Counted from the stretch's first letter, positions 49,711 through 62,572 are shown. The stretch: 64,000 bases of DNA from Odiellus spinosus (GCA_963920705.1 OY987234.1:6645851-6709850); one strand, 5' to 3'. Notes: generated by a model from the sequence alone, not told the origin. Made by a program: numbers and translations.

Positions 49711-51079
49711 GTGGGTTTGAGAACCGTGCGATTAGACCGACTGTTTATGAATCGTGTCGCCTTCACTTGAATCAAGGCGAGTCGATTAGAGACCGAAGCG
49801 GAGAAAATAGTTTTTCTAAAACAAGCCAGGGACGTTGTTTTAGTTATTGTTATTGTTTTAGTCGTGCGCTTAGCGCTCGGTTGGGTTTCCGTTACGTATA
49901 TTTCAGGCGTTCTTAGCTTCTCTCGCTGAACTCTGGCGGTTCGTCGCCAACAGATTGGGCCCTTTTCATTCGGGCATTCGGCTTTCTCGGGAATTAAAGG
50001 GCGCAAAGTGTTTCGGGAAATTAAGAGATCGCGACAGAGACGGGGGAACCGGTACAGCGCTGACCAGGGAAATCTAACCGATGGAGTTTTGGGACTCTGC
50101 GGGCTATAGAACAACCGAGAAAGTAGACGCATTTTTCATTCCGAAATGTCGTTCGCGAAACTAAAAAAAAAAAAGGTCCTTATAGGCTTTTCCTAAGCGA
50201 CCTCCCGGAGTTTCGGACTGATTCCCTGAACTAAAACCAAGAACCTACCATATATCAGGGTTCCATTCGGACTCTCAACGATATTAGGATTTAGGGAAGC
50301 AAATATAGCTTAGATTTTGTTTTTGGTTTAGAAACTTTATTCTAAATTGTCTTTATAATGCGAGAACAAAGTGTTTAATTTATACATCCATGGATTACTT
50401 AAATTAACTAAGAGACGATTCGCGTACTGTAGAAAATATGAAAACAATTCGTTGACAATTATAGCGAGATTTCGGTGAACCACCATAATATTGAGTTAAT
50501 ATCCAAGTAGTAGGTAGTGTAAAGAGCGTAATGTATTTCCTTTTTGACGCAACAAATTAAAATTCTGGTGAGGTCAACGAATGTTCTTCAGAGAGGCTAA
50601 CGTTAATTCTACGCGTGCGAACCATCTTTAAAAAATTAGTTAAATGAAACATCTCTCTTTTGGGCACCATCGCAATACTAGATTTATTGCTCTAGGTTTA
50701 TTTACTCCACGGAAAAGCATTTATTACAAATATTCTTTTACAAGTTTAGAATTTAACCGAGAAATGACGCAATTCTATTCAATTTAAACAAACTAAAGTT
50801 GAGAAAAATTGAAACCGCAATTACCTTTTCTTCGTGATACTTTTTCTGAGTTCACCAGTTTATTTTTCCTAATGCGGTGTAGGCATAAATTTAGCACGTT
50901 GTAAGAAAACCTATCGCTTATCGTAACCCTAGGCCTATACGTTATTTGAGCGTTACGCGCGACGCTAAATGGCAAATTATTTTTCTATCGTTAGGTGATG
51001 ACATATTGGCGAAATTAAATAGCATCGATTGCAGTTCGAACGGGTTTCTTCATTCTACAAATATCCCTCTTAGCTATTT

Positions 51080-51880
51080 GTCAGATCAGGGCCGCCACTC
51101 TCGAGCCTCGGGCTTATTTCGCTTTTTCACAAACTTTCGAGTTTAATCCCTTTCGAAATTCGTAGCTCGTTTTCCGGCTTAATTTCCCGGGAAAACGAAT
51201 GTATATCTAGGCGGATTGGGGAGGCATTACCGTATACTTTTCTCATATACGATGTATATACGAAGAAGAATATGGGATCCGCCGCGGCTAGTCGATCCTG
51301 GACTAATTTCGACGCTAACTAGGCTCTTCTCGTTTTGGCGGGGCGCGATCGAGCTTCTGTCCCTCTATTACGTCGGATTTAATGGCCCCCTCGCCTCCGT
51401 CCTCGCCCCCTGTTTACTTTGATAGCCCTACCGCCCCCCCCCGTAAATCCCTTTTATCTCTTCTTCGCCCAACTGTTTCGCCCACCCACGGACCTTTCTC
51501 GATGTCTCTTTATTCTTCCGGTTCTTAGTCGTCTTCGTACGAGAATTCTCCTTTTTTTTGCTTAATGTTTGTTAACGAGATAGCGGGACAGTCTGGCGCG
51601 GTGGGGCGCGGTAGGGCGAGAGCCCCAGCAGCCCCGGCAGCGATTCAATAAAACGTCTTTCGGCCATTCGTTTTTCGCGCCATCAAGCGCTTCTGGGAAA
51701 AAGAGTGTCCCTTCTCTCTCGCTTCTGGGATCGAGCGACGCGGCTCAAAGCCGATACTTTTTATTCTTCCGCGAACGACACTCATTTGAATGCTAGTCGA
51801 TATCCGGACCATTCCGCTTCGTGGCTTTTTTACCAACACCCTCTTCTTACCCCAGGCTCGCTCCTTTTTTCCTTATCTAG
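51080..51880. other. CpG- and GC-rich intronic patch
   Basis: In contrast with the AT-rich surroundings this stretch has many CG dinucleotides and GC-rich runs (for example GGGGCGCGATCGAGC, GCGCGGTGGGGCGCGG, CGCCCCCTG). No exon with a lectin, HormR or GAIN motif is present. It could be an intragenic promoter or enhancer, or an old insertion. Function unknown. Confidence 0.3.
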
Positions 51881-52460
51881 TTTCCTATTTTATTAGGCAA
51901 ACGACTTTAACTGGTGTTTTGTATTTTCTTTGCAAAGAAGATTAACGAAGCGTGCTCCTTTTCTTACAAAATACCGAAACAATCGGATTTTAGTTCGAAA
52001 ATATTTTTAACCCTTTTTTTAATACATTATATACTAACGTTTAAGTGATTTGACAAAACTATTTGTATTCTTACTGTAATTAGCAATAGGTATTCATCCG
52101 TCTCGATTTCCACCGTATTGCGAAATGTTCTAAAACAAATTTAGATTATTTAACTCTTATAATTACGAGATGAAATGTATTCAATGAGGATAACAATATA
52201 TTCTGTCGAGACCCTAAAGAAGATCGTGATTTCTATTTAAAACCAGTTTTTCAACTGAAATAAGTTTCGAGACAGAAACTTATCGAAATAAAAATTATTT
52301 TAATGAATTCGCCTGTAAAAGTGTTCCAGCCGTCGTACAGCAGTGTGCAAAGCGAAGATGTCTTCCAGGGTATAAGTTATAATAATAAATATTCCCCTGC
52401 AAATATAACTCCTTCATTATTATGAATATTAGATTAGATATTAGATACAATTTAAAAAAT

Positions 52461-52619
52461 TGAAGGGAGAATGCAACCGGGCAAAGAGTGTTTTTTATCC
52501 TTTTTTTTTCTATCGATTTCAAGTTAAAATTTATTTTTAAATATTTGTCTGTAATTGTCAATTTTACTAACTGTTGCTAACTATAATCTAGGAATTATTG
52601 GGTTTCATTCTCCCTTTAA
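52461..52619. mobile_element. short MITE, family A, next to the exon at 52704
   Basis: Left end TGAAGGGAGAATGCAACC and right end GGGTTTCATTCTCCCTTTAA. About 159 bp, the shortest two-ended copy. It ends 84 bp before the exon start, so it lies close to the probable branch-point region. Confidence 0.7.
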
Positions 52620-52703
52620 AGACTATATTTAAATTAAAAATCCGCAGTGTCTTAAAATCGTTCAATCTTAACCATCCTCAAAATGATTCTCTTCTTATTT
52701 CAG

Positions 52704-52850
52704 GTTCACGTTACGGAGCTCATCTAGCAAACGCCAACGGCGGAGTCCAACGGGTCGGTCAATGTCCGCCTATTTTCGCCAGACAAGTGCAATGGAACTG
52801 GACGAGAGCGGGCGAAACAGCGGTCAACAAATGCCCAGGAGGGGCTATCG
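52704..52850 (+). CDS. Cirl: Cirl exon 5: start of HormR domain
   Basis: This 147-bp exon encodes the end of the stalk (GSRYGAHLANANGGVQRVG) and the first part of the hormone-receptor (HormR) domain: QCPPIFARQVQWNWTRAGET, then NKCPGGAIG. The WNWTRAG-x-CPGGA pattern with paired cysteines matches the HormR fold of latrophilins and other adhesion/secretin GPCRs. NWT is an N-glycosylation sequon in the usual place for this domain. The acceptor is TTATTTCAG|GT and the donor is ATCG|GTAAGT, a consensus site. Both boundaries are phase 1. The exon joins directly to 59970, so the acidic insertion I recall in the Drosophila HormR is absent here unless a further exon was missed. Confidence 0.93.
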
Positions 52851-55187
52851 GTAAGTTTTCCTTCCTAATTTTCCGTATTATTCGAGTATACTTTAAAATT
52901 CCCGGTATATGAGCTAAGCCTATTTGTTCGAGTTGATATATATGGAGCTGGTTGTTTGAAATTCCTAGGGCGAATTTATCCGAAGCCTTTTCGTTGAGAG
53001 GATTGTAAATTTTGATCCGGTTGGCGTCCCCCCATTTCCACCCTATCGCTCTCTCTCTCTCACTCTCGTGAACCAGAGTATGGTCCTTAATTGATAACGC
53101 GCGTTACTTACTATCCAAACAAATTTCAATCACCGTTCGTCGAGCACCCCCTCGCCTGTAGTACGCCTTTAGTTCGTCGTCAGTCGAATTTGTTTTAATC
53201 CTTGGAAATAGGAGTCGTGATGTCGTCTGGGAATGAGCTTAAAATCCCCCGGAGTTGTCCAAATATCGCGCCTTAAATCCGCGCCTTTTGTAAACACGAA
53301 TAAATTTTAAAAATTCCAAATAATTGGACACGTTTCTGACAAAGATAAATTTCGATGGTTCATCCTATTCTCGTAATCACTTTGAATTTTCAAGATTGTA
53401 AGATTTCAGTAGCTTTAGCTACGCGAACCAATAACCCTCTCGGTGCTTCCTAGCTTTCTACTTATAACGAAATATTTACGAGCTAAATTGCTATTGTATA
53501 AATATAATCTTAATATACTCAACCACTTTCGAGTTTAAGCTTAGAATTATAAATTTTAAGCTTAATTCTAAGAAATACATCCGCTTAGCTGCCGATAACG
53601 CGAACCCAGAATTGATCCTTAACAAACATTTATTTTTATTGATTTATTATTGAAAATTTCAATAGGGGAATATTTTACAAAACGTAAATTTATTTTAATC
53701 CGATTATATCTCGGATCAATTTGGAAATTGAACGCGCGGTTTTTCCACGGTTCGAGAACGTGTTTTTAATTCCTCATAGATCAGAGTTAAATATTCAAGG
53801 GTCAAGAAACCCCTTTTAAACACGCTCTCTCTAGATAATGGCCTACAAAATTTGATAGCCACTACTTAGTCTCTGACAATTTTGAGGCTGGTTATAGTCC
53901 GTTAGCAAGAAAGACTTGCACGTATTTTCTACTAATAGTTCGTTACGGGGGTCATTCGTAAAATAATCCTGGCTTCCACCGTTATCAAGAAAGCTTAAAC
54001 TTTGGAGGTTCAAAGTTAACTTAACCTATAAGTCGAGGATTGTCCAAATGGCGGCAAAAGGTCAGATTTCTAAAAAAGGTGGAAAAATATTCTCGTTCAA
54101 AGTCGATAATAATAACAAGGTATAACCTAACGTGTTAAATATCCATATAAATAGTAAGGAAAATACCCAAAAGTTATTCAAGAATTTGAATGGAAATATT
54201 TTGTACGAATTAAAACATTATATTTCGACTTCATACTCCCTTTGAGATAGAATGACGCGACTCTTTAGCTTTTAAGTCTGATTTGTATTTGGGGTAAATG
54301 TACTGACTTTAGTTGATTATTTTCTTTATAGCGGAGACGAAAGGGAAAAGGGTTTTTTTGGAAAAAAAAATGGGGTTATAGGGCTACGTAGGCTAGTCCG
54401 AGATGAAATGGTGTATCATTATTTCTCGTTAAGGCACCCGGGTCCCCTTGTGTTAGAGACGCGTGTCCCCTCTTAAGGAACTAACCGCGTAGTTTTCTCT
54501 TCCGTACACTCGTTCCCCTAGTAAGCTAGTAGTTAGCCGAAGCTCGAACCATCCTATAGATAGCTTCCGATCTCCGAAAGAGTCGCGATCGTTCCATCTC
54601 TCTTTCTCTATAACATATCCCTATCACCATCCTCTCTCTCGCTCAGTTTCTCCGAGCTTTATCCCTCGGGAGTCGTGAAAGTGTCGAAAGAGAATTTAAG
54701 TCTATTTATAGGAACACTATTGTTAACGGTCTCTCCGCCCCCTAGCTCCCCTTTTCGACCATACACGCCAAAAATATATATTATCGCCTCTGAGTAAATC
54801 TATTTGTCGATTTTTTTTTTTTTTTTTTTTTTTGTTACGACGGCTTGATGGCTCTTGAAATGATTGTAGGCTTAGTTTTTATTTCTTGTCTAATCTAATA
54901 CTATAAAACAAACAGTACGAGCCTCAAAATAGATGATACAATGTAGTTTTATAATAGCTAAAGCTTAACTCTGACCTTATAGATTGTTAGGAAAAATATA
55001 AGTGCAGGCTGCGTCGTTTCGAGGTTCGTTTTTTTCATTTCATCCAATTAAATATCTGGTTTAATGAATAAGCGACGCGTTGAATGTACTGCGGAAAGAC
55101 TCATTAAGTGAATTTACCGTAATTAGAGGCTAAAAGACACTCCATTTGAAATTTTTATATTAAAAATAGCGGAAGGCATAACCGTAA

Positions 55188-55209
55188 ATATTGGTCTATA
55201 GACCAATAT
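55188..55209. repeat. perfect 22-bp palindrome
   Basis: ATATTGGTCTA followed immediately by its exact reverse complement TAGACCAATAT, with no spacer. It could be a dimeric protein-binding site or a tiny foldback. Confidence 0.9.
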
Positions 55210-55279
55210 GATTCAGTAGTGTATTGAATACTTTACGTTACAGACGGACTCGCGAATGAATAACCAAACCTGGTATTAT

Positions 55280-55470
55280 ACATAAGCGTGCGGGGAGTGC
55301 GTTCACAAGTAGAACTAACTGCGTTTTCGATTAATATAGTTTTGGCCGCTCGTGTCTTTTGTTAGTTACTACTATTTGCCGTTAGAGGACTGTTATAAAC
55401 CCCAGATTTGGTGGTACATCTTTATCTATTGAGATAGGTGTCTATTGTTAATAGTCCTAGATAGTAGTAG
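55280..55470. mobile_element. family B foldback relative
   Basis: Contains GGCCGCTCGTGTCTTTTGTT, then TTTGCCGTTAGAGGACTGTT and ATTGTTAATAGTCCTAG. The order matches the second half of the 46835-47090 element. The left arm (ATAAGCGTGC...GAACTAACTGCG) is partly preserved. Confidence 0.5.
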
Positions 55471-58400
55471 GCTTCTATTTACTCACTCTTATAATAGTAC
55501 TGGCCGTTTCGGGGGGCAATTAACGACCCAAAAAGTAGGATTTGAAGTCATGGCTATCCCGGATCTAAAGTTTTGTAAGAAATAAAAGAACTTTACATTT
55601 CTATCTAAAACTGTAATCGAGAAGATCGAGCGGAAGAAACATTTTTCTAACCCTTTCTCCGACGTTATCACCGGGATCAGTATCTGGCCAAGATGGCGAT
55701 GGGTGTGGTGAGATTTTGGGATCGCATCAGGACGGAAGCCCGGGCGCCTTCGACTACAGATCCGGACGTCAGATTAGTATAGCCCTGGGAAGAAGAGGGG
55801 GGGGGGGGCTTCTAATCCTAAGATGAGCCTAGCTGAGAAGGGAGGGTGCTTATAGAAAAACTATAGCTATCTACTAAGGTTAACCCCTTTTTTTTTGTGA
55901 TTGTGTAGCCCGGCCGCGAATGTAAGTCTCTTCAGTCGCTTTCTCGCTCGCCCCTTTGGGCTGACAAATGAGAACATCCATCTTCTGTTCCATCTTCTCT
56001 CGATCCGCTAACCCTTTTTCTTTTCTTTTCATCCCATCCTTGCAAGTTTTTTTCTTTTTAGTTTCATTAAAAACAAGTTGGGAATGATGGTTACAATTTT
56101 ATGCGCTACAGTATTAAAACTTGAATAAATTGGTGTTCGAGAATAATTATCAAAAAATAAATTATCCCCGCGCGAGTAACTTCCCCTGGGAGATAATTTA
56201 TTTCAAGAAGCTTAACCAATTTAACTAGAAATATATCATCTCTTCTGTGCAGGTGTTACAAATAATAATTAAACTTCTCAAGGAGTCTTTGCAATTACTT
56301 GTCAATTAATTTTATTGAATCACAAGATTTCGGAGCTATTACCCCATCATTGGGTCTATTCTTTTAAATAATTCTAGTGACTCCTCGTGAAGTTTCTTTT
56401 AATTAACAAATGAACTTAACTAATTAACTTAGTCCCAGAAAATCATAAAGATCCCTTTCTTCAGGCTCCGGGAACTCTGGTTTTAATATTTTTAAGTTCC
56501 CAGATTGCCATCGCCAAATTGCCCCGGCTATAGGCTGGCGTTTTAAGTAGATAATTCTCTTAATCGTAGAATTACTGTGCAGAATTATATGATAAATCTA
56601 ATTTATTCGAATAAATTAATTGATTATTTGTGGATAATTTTGTCCATACTTCGATCTCTATAGCCCCTGCATGGTGTCCCCAACATCACTAACATGAAAC
56701 ACTAAGAAGACGTAAAACTACTTTTATGTAGGTTTTAAAAAATATAGTAGCAAGTTTCAAGGACTTGACTTTCTTCTGGCGCTTTCAATACAGAAGACGT
56801 AGAAATTGACCGCGACTTTAAGTTATCTAAGGAGGAAAGTTCACCCTTTTATGAAATTCAAAATGATATAACGATAAATTACTCGTAATAAGATTAATTT
56901 GACGAGATAATCCTAGATGCTTTAGCCATATAGGGCTTGAATAACGATCTCTTACCACGAATCTTTTATTTTCTTCAAAGATTTCTTAAAAGTAATTCAT
57001 CAACTACCATACTTCTTAGCTTCTTTTTTGGCTTACATAAGCAACCGAAAATAAAGTATGCCACATCCTATTCCCCCAAAAAGCTATTTAGGGGTAAATG
57101 TATCCTCGCTTCCTCGGCTTCCTGAGATATTAAATTTATGCTCGTTAAAAACGATTCAAAATATATATGTAAATGCAGCGCAAAAAAAGCATCGACTGTA
57201 AAAATATTATATTATTATTGAGAACCTACAGTTGATTATCTCTTTGGCATTTTCATTTTTAAGTTTCTGAAGAAAGTCGGCTTTCTCTTTAACTATACCG
57301 TAAATCTTAGCGTATATATCTACTATAGTTTTCAGATATCAAAATACAGTTCATGTATTACAATAAAGTGTTTAATTATTAATTACTGGTTAACGTTTAT
57401 ATTTATCGGTTTTATAGGTTAGCGTACTTATGGTTGGTTCTAGTTGTATATCTATTGTAAACTTCAAGAGGAAGGGAAATGGGAACGAATTTGGTAAGGC
57501 GTGTGGGTCGGTACAGCATATATAGGGAGAGACCCGGTTATAAAAAAAAAAGAGAAAGGTGTATCCTGGGATGGAGAAACGTTAAACCGCGGCGCGTCGC
57601 TCGAGCTCCGTGGAAATGCGTGGCACGGATAGTGACTGATCACTGGCCGATCCTTCATCCATCCACACGCTATGAAATTTCGATTTTTATCTCGGCGACG
57701 GCCCTTAAGGCTCCTTCAGACCGATAGCTCGCTCATATTCGAGCGTCAAAGTAGGCTTAGCGATGCGGGAAAAAAACAGAAACGCGTATCGAATCCAAGA
57801 GGGTTAACAACATTTGGCCCTTTTCATATATATGTTTCCTATCAATCGGAGCCAATTCTCAGCAAAGATACTATAGGGCGGTATGGTTCCTTACGAACAG
57901 TCTAATTTCTTTGAAATATGTATGATTCTCTAGCTACTGTGTACCGCAAACTCTATATGATTTTGACTGCATTTATACGGGAAACAAATACGAATGGAAA
58001 AAGATTCTATATAGCGAAGGCTATGAAAAGGCTTCAATTTTATTTGGGTGTTTAATAGTGAACCAAACCTTTCCGTTTACAGATGATATTCGTTTATCTA
58101 ACAATGACTTGAAACAAATTTGTTCGCTTTGTAAAACACGGACTGGAGATACTTAATTTAATAAAAGAAGCGGCACGGACTGCTTTCTTCTTTACGAGGT
58201 TTAACATCGTGTATCAAACTGCCTCTACCTATTTCGTTACGTCAACTCACTTAAGGGAAGAATAATCTAACAAGTTTCCTAAGCGTTTCCTAGTATTCGG
58301 GTTCCCTCGTAGAACTAAATGAAATATTCTATATATGAGACCAATGTAAATAAGAAAACCGAGACGAATCGTTAGAATTGATCGAATGACAACGTTGCAC

Positions 58401-58859
58401 TCTTGGAAAACATATCGCCAACTCTATAAAAATGTGTAAATGTTTAACGAGAACTTCTTTCGGTTCATCCATAAATGTAATTTATATTTATTTTCATGCC
58501 AAGTATATTTTACCGAGATGTTAGTTTTTTGTGGTGATGATGGTAGTTTCAAGCAGGGTCCGTTTATTCGGGTTTCTAATGGCGCCGCTAGGATTTTTAA
58601 CATTGGGGTCTTGACTCCCACTCTGGTATCAGGGCACCACTGATAGATACAAACATATCCCAGCTACTTCCGCGGCAAAAGTCCGAATTTAACACTCCAA
58701 GTTACCGCTAAACCAAAACGTTTAGAGGCTATAAGGTCACCAGCTGGCGAGCGAAACCACTCCTCCACCTCTCCACTCCACGTACCTCTCTTCCACCCCT
58801 CTGCCGACCGCTACCTCCCTCTAAGATTACCCGTTTCGACTAAACTCAACCGACTATGG

Positions 58860-59225
58860 GTGCGTCCCTGGAAAAGGTTATTTCTACCTGGAAAAGTAGG
58901 AAATTTGGAAATTGACCCAAAAGGTCAGGGAAAAGTCAGGGAATTGAAAAATGAGTCCAAATGGTCAGAGAAATTAAATATTTTGGTAAAAGTAAAGGAA
59001 CTGTTTATGATTGGTTGAACAACTAATTGTAACTTATTTTAAACTGAAAATATTTTATCTCATAGTCTGAGGAAACTATCAACCCCGATTGATAAACTAT
59101 GTCAAATAAAAAGTGGGAATTGCCAAGAGCTCGATCGTAAATCAAGAAAAAAGATTAAAATTGGTCAAGGAAATTATTTAGAAATGGTCAAGGAAAACCT
59201 GGAAAAGTCAGGGAAATTAACTTAC
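58860..59225 (+). mobile_element. dispersed repeat, family F (AGTCAGGGAA)
   Basis: Repeated words CCTGGAAAAG, GGTCAGGGAAAAGTCAGGG and GGTCAAGGAAA recur through the block and again at its end as CCTGGAAAAGTCAGGGAAAT. It is inverted relative to 25940-26250. The block is bounded by similar sequence at both ends, so it may be a MITE with repetitive arms. Confidence 0.5.
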
Positions 59226-59969
59226 AAAATTTCGTACGAACCCTGTAATTTCTCTGTCAATGCCGTTTTGTAGCGGTATTCTCGTGTAAATATTACCGGT
59301 TTTCACATAGTTCAAGTAAAGCCTGGATACTCTCGTGTCCCAACCCGAATAAAAGTACCATGATTCTTAGGAACATCCACCTACGTTTTATTTTGGCAAA
59401 ATCGAGCTTAGGTTGGCGAACCTGACGTATGTACGTACGGAAGGCCTAGGAATTTTTTGGCGTTGCTGCATTATTAATTGGCCTATTACGTTTGCGAAGT
59501 AAAGAAAGAGAAAAGGAGAGAGACGGTCGACGCCAGGCTATTATACGCCCGCTTTACAAACAACCAGCTCGCGTGCCGTAAATCTAACCCCAACCCCCTC
59601 CAAACCCCTGCTTCATACTAAACTATTTCTGGCACCACGTACAACAGCGTAGGTAAACGCAAATAATAGATATTTTTAAAATATAATTTAAACTGAAGAT
59701 CCATTGACACGAACGGGCAAATTCCTCGTTAAATATAAAGTCCAATCAAAAATATCAATTGTTTTGCTGGAATTTTAAAATTTTATTCTACGCAATTAAA
59801 GGTTAAATTACCAAGATTGTGGGGTTAAATTTAAACCACAGTTGGTTGATTAAACTAATATTTGACCCAGCTTAAATATTTTCATAAATCTTTGTGTAGA
59901 TAGACCTTAAATTATATTTTTGTAATTAAATTTTCTTATATTTATTTTTTAATTATTTCGTCGTCATAG

Positions 59970-60073
59970 GTCACGCTAAATGGATGTGCGGTTTAAATCC
60001 AGTACGTTGGATGTCCGAGAGTCCCGACTTGAGCCAGTGCACTTCCTATTGGGTCGACAACCTCAAACAGCGG
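59970..60073 (+). CDS. Cirl: Cirl exon 6: end of HormR domain
   Basis: This 104-bp exon continues the HormR domain: G-HAKWMCGLNPVRW, then SESPDLSQCTSYWVDNLKQR. AKW-x-C and PDLSQC-x3-W are characteristic of the end of this domain in latrophilins, and the following WVDNLKQR leads into the GAIN domain. The acceptor is TCGTCATAG|GT in phase 1, compatible with the exon at 52704. The donor is CGG|GTAAGT, consensus, in phase 0. The next exon should begin the GAIN domain with a whole codon. I did not find it in the remaining 3.9 kb, so it probably lies beyond the window. Confidence 0.93.
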
Positions 60074-61682
60074 GTAAGTTTTTTTTAGCTATTCACAATT
60101 TTTTTCTTTCAAATTGTAATTTTGAAAAGAACCTCGCTATTTGCTCTGGCGTCGAAACAACACCCTTTTTAGACGCGCGCTTGGCGACCCAACAACTCTT
60201 CAAAGTATCACCCATTGAAAAAGATAGCTTTAAGCTTTTTTCTTCTTTCGGAGTATACGGCCCCTGACCACGAATGATACTCTTCCAACCGGTTTAAAAC
60301 ATTTTCGTATAATAATTGTTTTCACCCTGCATTGCTAGCGTTAACGTTCGCCCTGTCCTTTGCCACGATAATTACGTGGGTTTCGCGAGCAAAATATTAA
60401 AATATTTTAAAGAAATTCTTTATCATATAGTTATACTTTGATCTCCCAAGAATTAAAACGCCTCTTAAGAAAATTCAAAATTAAAATGACAAAAATCTAT
60501 AAATTAAACATTTTTAAAACTTACCGTCGTTGAGAGCCAGGTTTTTTACATAGATATCATTAGAATATGATTGAACCCATGCAAATTTGCGTAATAGGTC
60601 AATATCGTTACGGTAATCGGTGTCTAAATTTGTATAAAATCGCTTCTTTAGTATCGAAAAATGTCCAAAATTCGTTTAAAATAAATAGGTATGTTTTTAG
60701 GACGCGATTTATATTTAAATTACCCTTTCAAATCCCTTGGATTTTTTGTTTCGCATATACCACTGTTGCATTCTTGCAGGGGGTAATTGGGTAGGAATAT
60801 TCCCTCTCAATGTTAATATTCGTGGAGAGAAAAAACAGTACGCTTTAATATTCCTATAAAACGAAAGAATATAAATATATATACTTAATATCAAATTTAT
60901 TCGCTGCAAAATTTTATTTTGGCCTATTTTATTTCTTGGCGCTCGCGCTGAACCTAGACCTGCATGGAGGCGCGCTTTCATACGCAAATTTTTTCCTCAA
61001 AATGGAAATGATTTCTGTTTTACTTCTCAACCCCCTTCCCCTAGACTCCATTGGCAAAACGGAATTCTTATTTATGAGATTTTTTTCATTTTATTCTTCG
61101 TTTTTCCTTCATTTCGCGAAGATGAAGAAAAAAAATATCTTCCCAGAGCCATATTTTAGGCATTTTTTTTTATATTTTTTCGATTTCGTCCGCGTATGAA
61201 TTCCCTCTTCGCCCAATTCAGCACGAAGAAAAATCTTTTTACTTTTTCTTTCATCTAAGATTCATCGAAAAATACTCGATTACTATATATATCTGTTAAA
61301 TGAATATCAGTTTTCAGCGAGTGTTTATATATACGCCTCTCATATTCTATCGCGATATTGAGTATCGAGAGGTAAAGCCTAGCTTGAAACGTATTGAAAT
61401 CATAGCTGATCGAATATAGAAGTCGATTTTCTTTACACGTATATATTATTCTATTTTTTTCTTTTAAAACAAGAGACGAGCTCGAAAACTTGGCCAAGTT
61501 CTCTGACATTTTATATCTATCACTATTTTAATGATTGCGCCATTATTTCTTTATCGAATTGACCTACTAAACTTGTTCGTTGGCGCGAACTTTCGAAACT
61601 ATGTAGCTAGAAGTTATAGCGCATTTCTACGCGGTGTTAAAAGAAATTGGCGTATGTAAAAAAGTAGTACCTTCTATTGTTT

Positions 61683-61961
61683 TAAAGAGAGAATGCAATC
61701 TAACAAGTGATTTTTTATCGATTCCTTATCGTTTAAATAGACCTAATCCACTAGTAGGAAAAATTACGAACAAATATTAAACTAGAAATAAATTTAAAAC
61801 TTACCTGGAAAATAGGCTTAGCTGGATTCATGTCGATCCAGACATTAGACTTTAATAAAATTCGGTTGGTCACTGGCCCTTATATACGAAGAATATTAGG
61901 CATATCGTTTGATAAGGAATCGGAAAAAACTCTCTTCTTGTTATGTTGCATTCTTCCTTTA
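61683..61961. mobile_element. MITE-like element, family A
   Basis: Begins TAAAGAGAGAATGCAATC and ends TGTTGCATTCTTCCTTTA. Interior words ATCGATTCCTTATCGTTTAA, GACCTAATCCAC and AAATAGGCTTAGCTGGATTC match the copies at 369 and 10698. About 279 bp. Confidence 0.75.
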
Positions 61962-62056
61962 AAAAGGGGATTTTTTTTTTTATTGATTCTAGTTCCAAAC
62001 AACGTAGTGAAAAATTCGGGAAATGTCTATGAATCGTGCGAAAAATCGAAAACCTC

Positions 62057-62231
62057 CGACTTACCAATAGACACTCTCCATCAACTTTGGCTTCGTAAAA
62101 TATCCACGACATGCGCTATTGTCCGCGTGAAAATAACCAAGAATGAGATTTAGCGCCTTCGAAGAGTGTACAATAGCGCGTGTCGAGGGGAATTTATTAA
62201 GACAATGGAACAAGGACATCTTTTGATTAGT
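62057..62231 (-). mobile_element. MITE-like element, family D, inverted
   Basis: Its reverse complement carries CCCCTCGACACGCGC, CTCATTCTTGGTTATTTTCA and GCATGTCGTGGATATTTTAC in the same order as 38440-38625. CTTTTGATTAGTC marks one end. Confidence 0.6.
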
Positions 62232-62572
62232 CTGAAGTTTTCTTTTTAATTGAATGCCAAAAACAGGAATACTTTCTGTACAATTCGGACAAGAACACTA
62301 CTTGAATGTGTTTCTACGCAAACGTCTCTTAATTTTTTGAATCAGAATCAATGAAAAAAAAAAATCTCTTCAGTTTCCTTTTCATCCTTTCTTTAAAAGC
62401 CGTTAATTGTGTAAAACTAAATCGCGATTTATTTGGACCTAAAAAGTTTCAAAAATTATTACATCGGCTTTTTAGTAGTTACTAAAGTATTTCTCGTTTG
62501 AAATAGTGTAAATTATAATAGTCTATAAATTATATACTTTTATTCAATATTAGTTTACATTAATGGCTCGAG

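Larger units (their letters stand above)
49255..52703 (+). other. Cirl intron, about 3.4 kb
   Basis: Contains a family B fragment (49634-49710), a long antisense frame at 49671-50132 that has no recognisable domain and overlaps that repeat, a CpG/GC-rich patch (about 51080-51880) and a family A MITE close to the 3' end. No additional Cirl exon was recognised. Confidence 0.7.
52851..59969 (+). other. Cirl intron, about 7.1 kb
   Basis: Splits the HormR domain. No exon was recognised. It contains a 22-bp perfect palindrome at 55188, a family B foldback relative (about 55280-55470), a poly-T tract near 54811-54832 and a family F repeat (58860-59225). A CpG-rich patch at about 57470-57720 has no assigned role. 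Confidence 0.7.

Noticed and set aside
49671..50132. 153-codon open frame on the minus strand
   Set aside because: No recognisable domain. It overlaps a dispersed repeat fragment, lies in a GC-richer intron patch where stops are rarer, and shows no splice or promoter context.
61830..62153. 107-codon plus-strand frame
   Set aside because: Spans the family A and family D repeat copies and has no GAIN-domain features, so it is a chance frame in repeat DNA.
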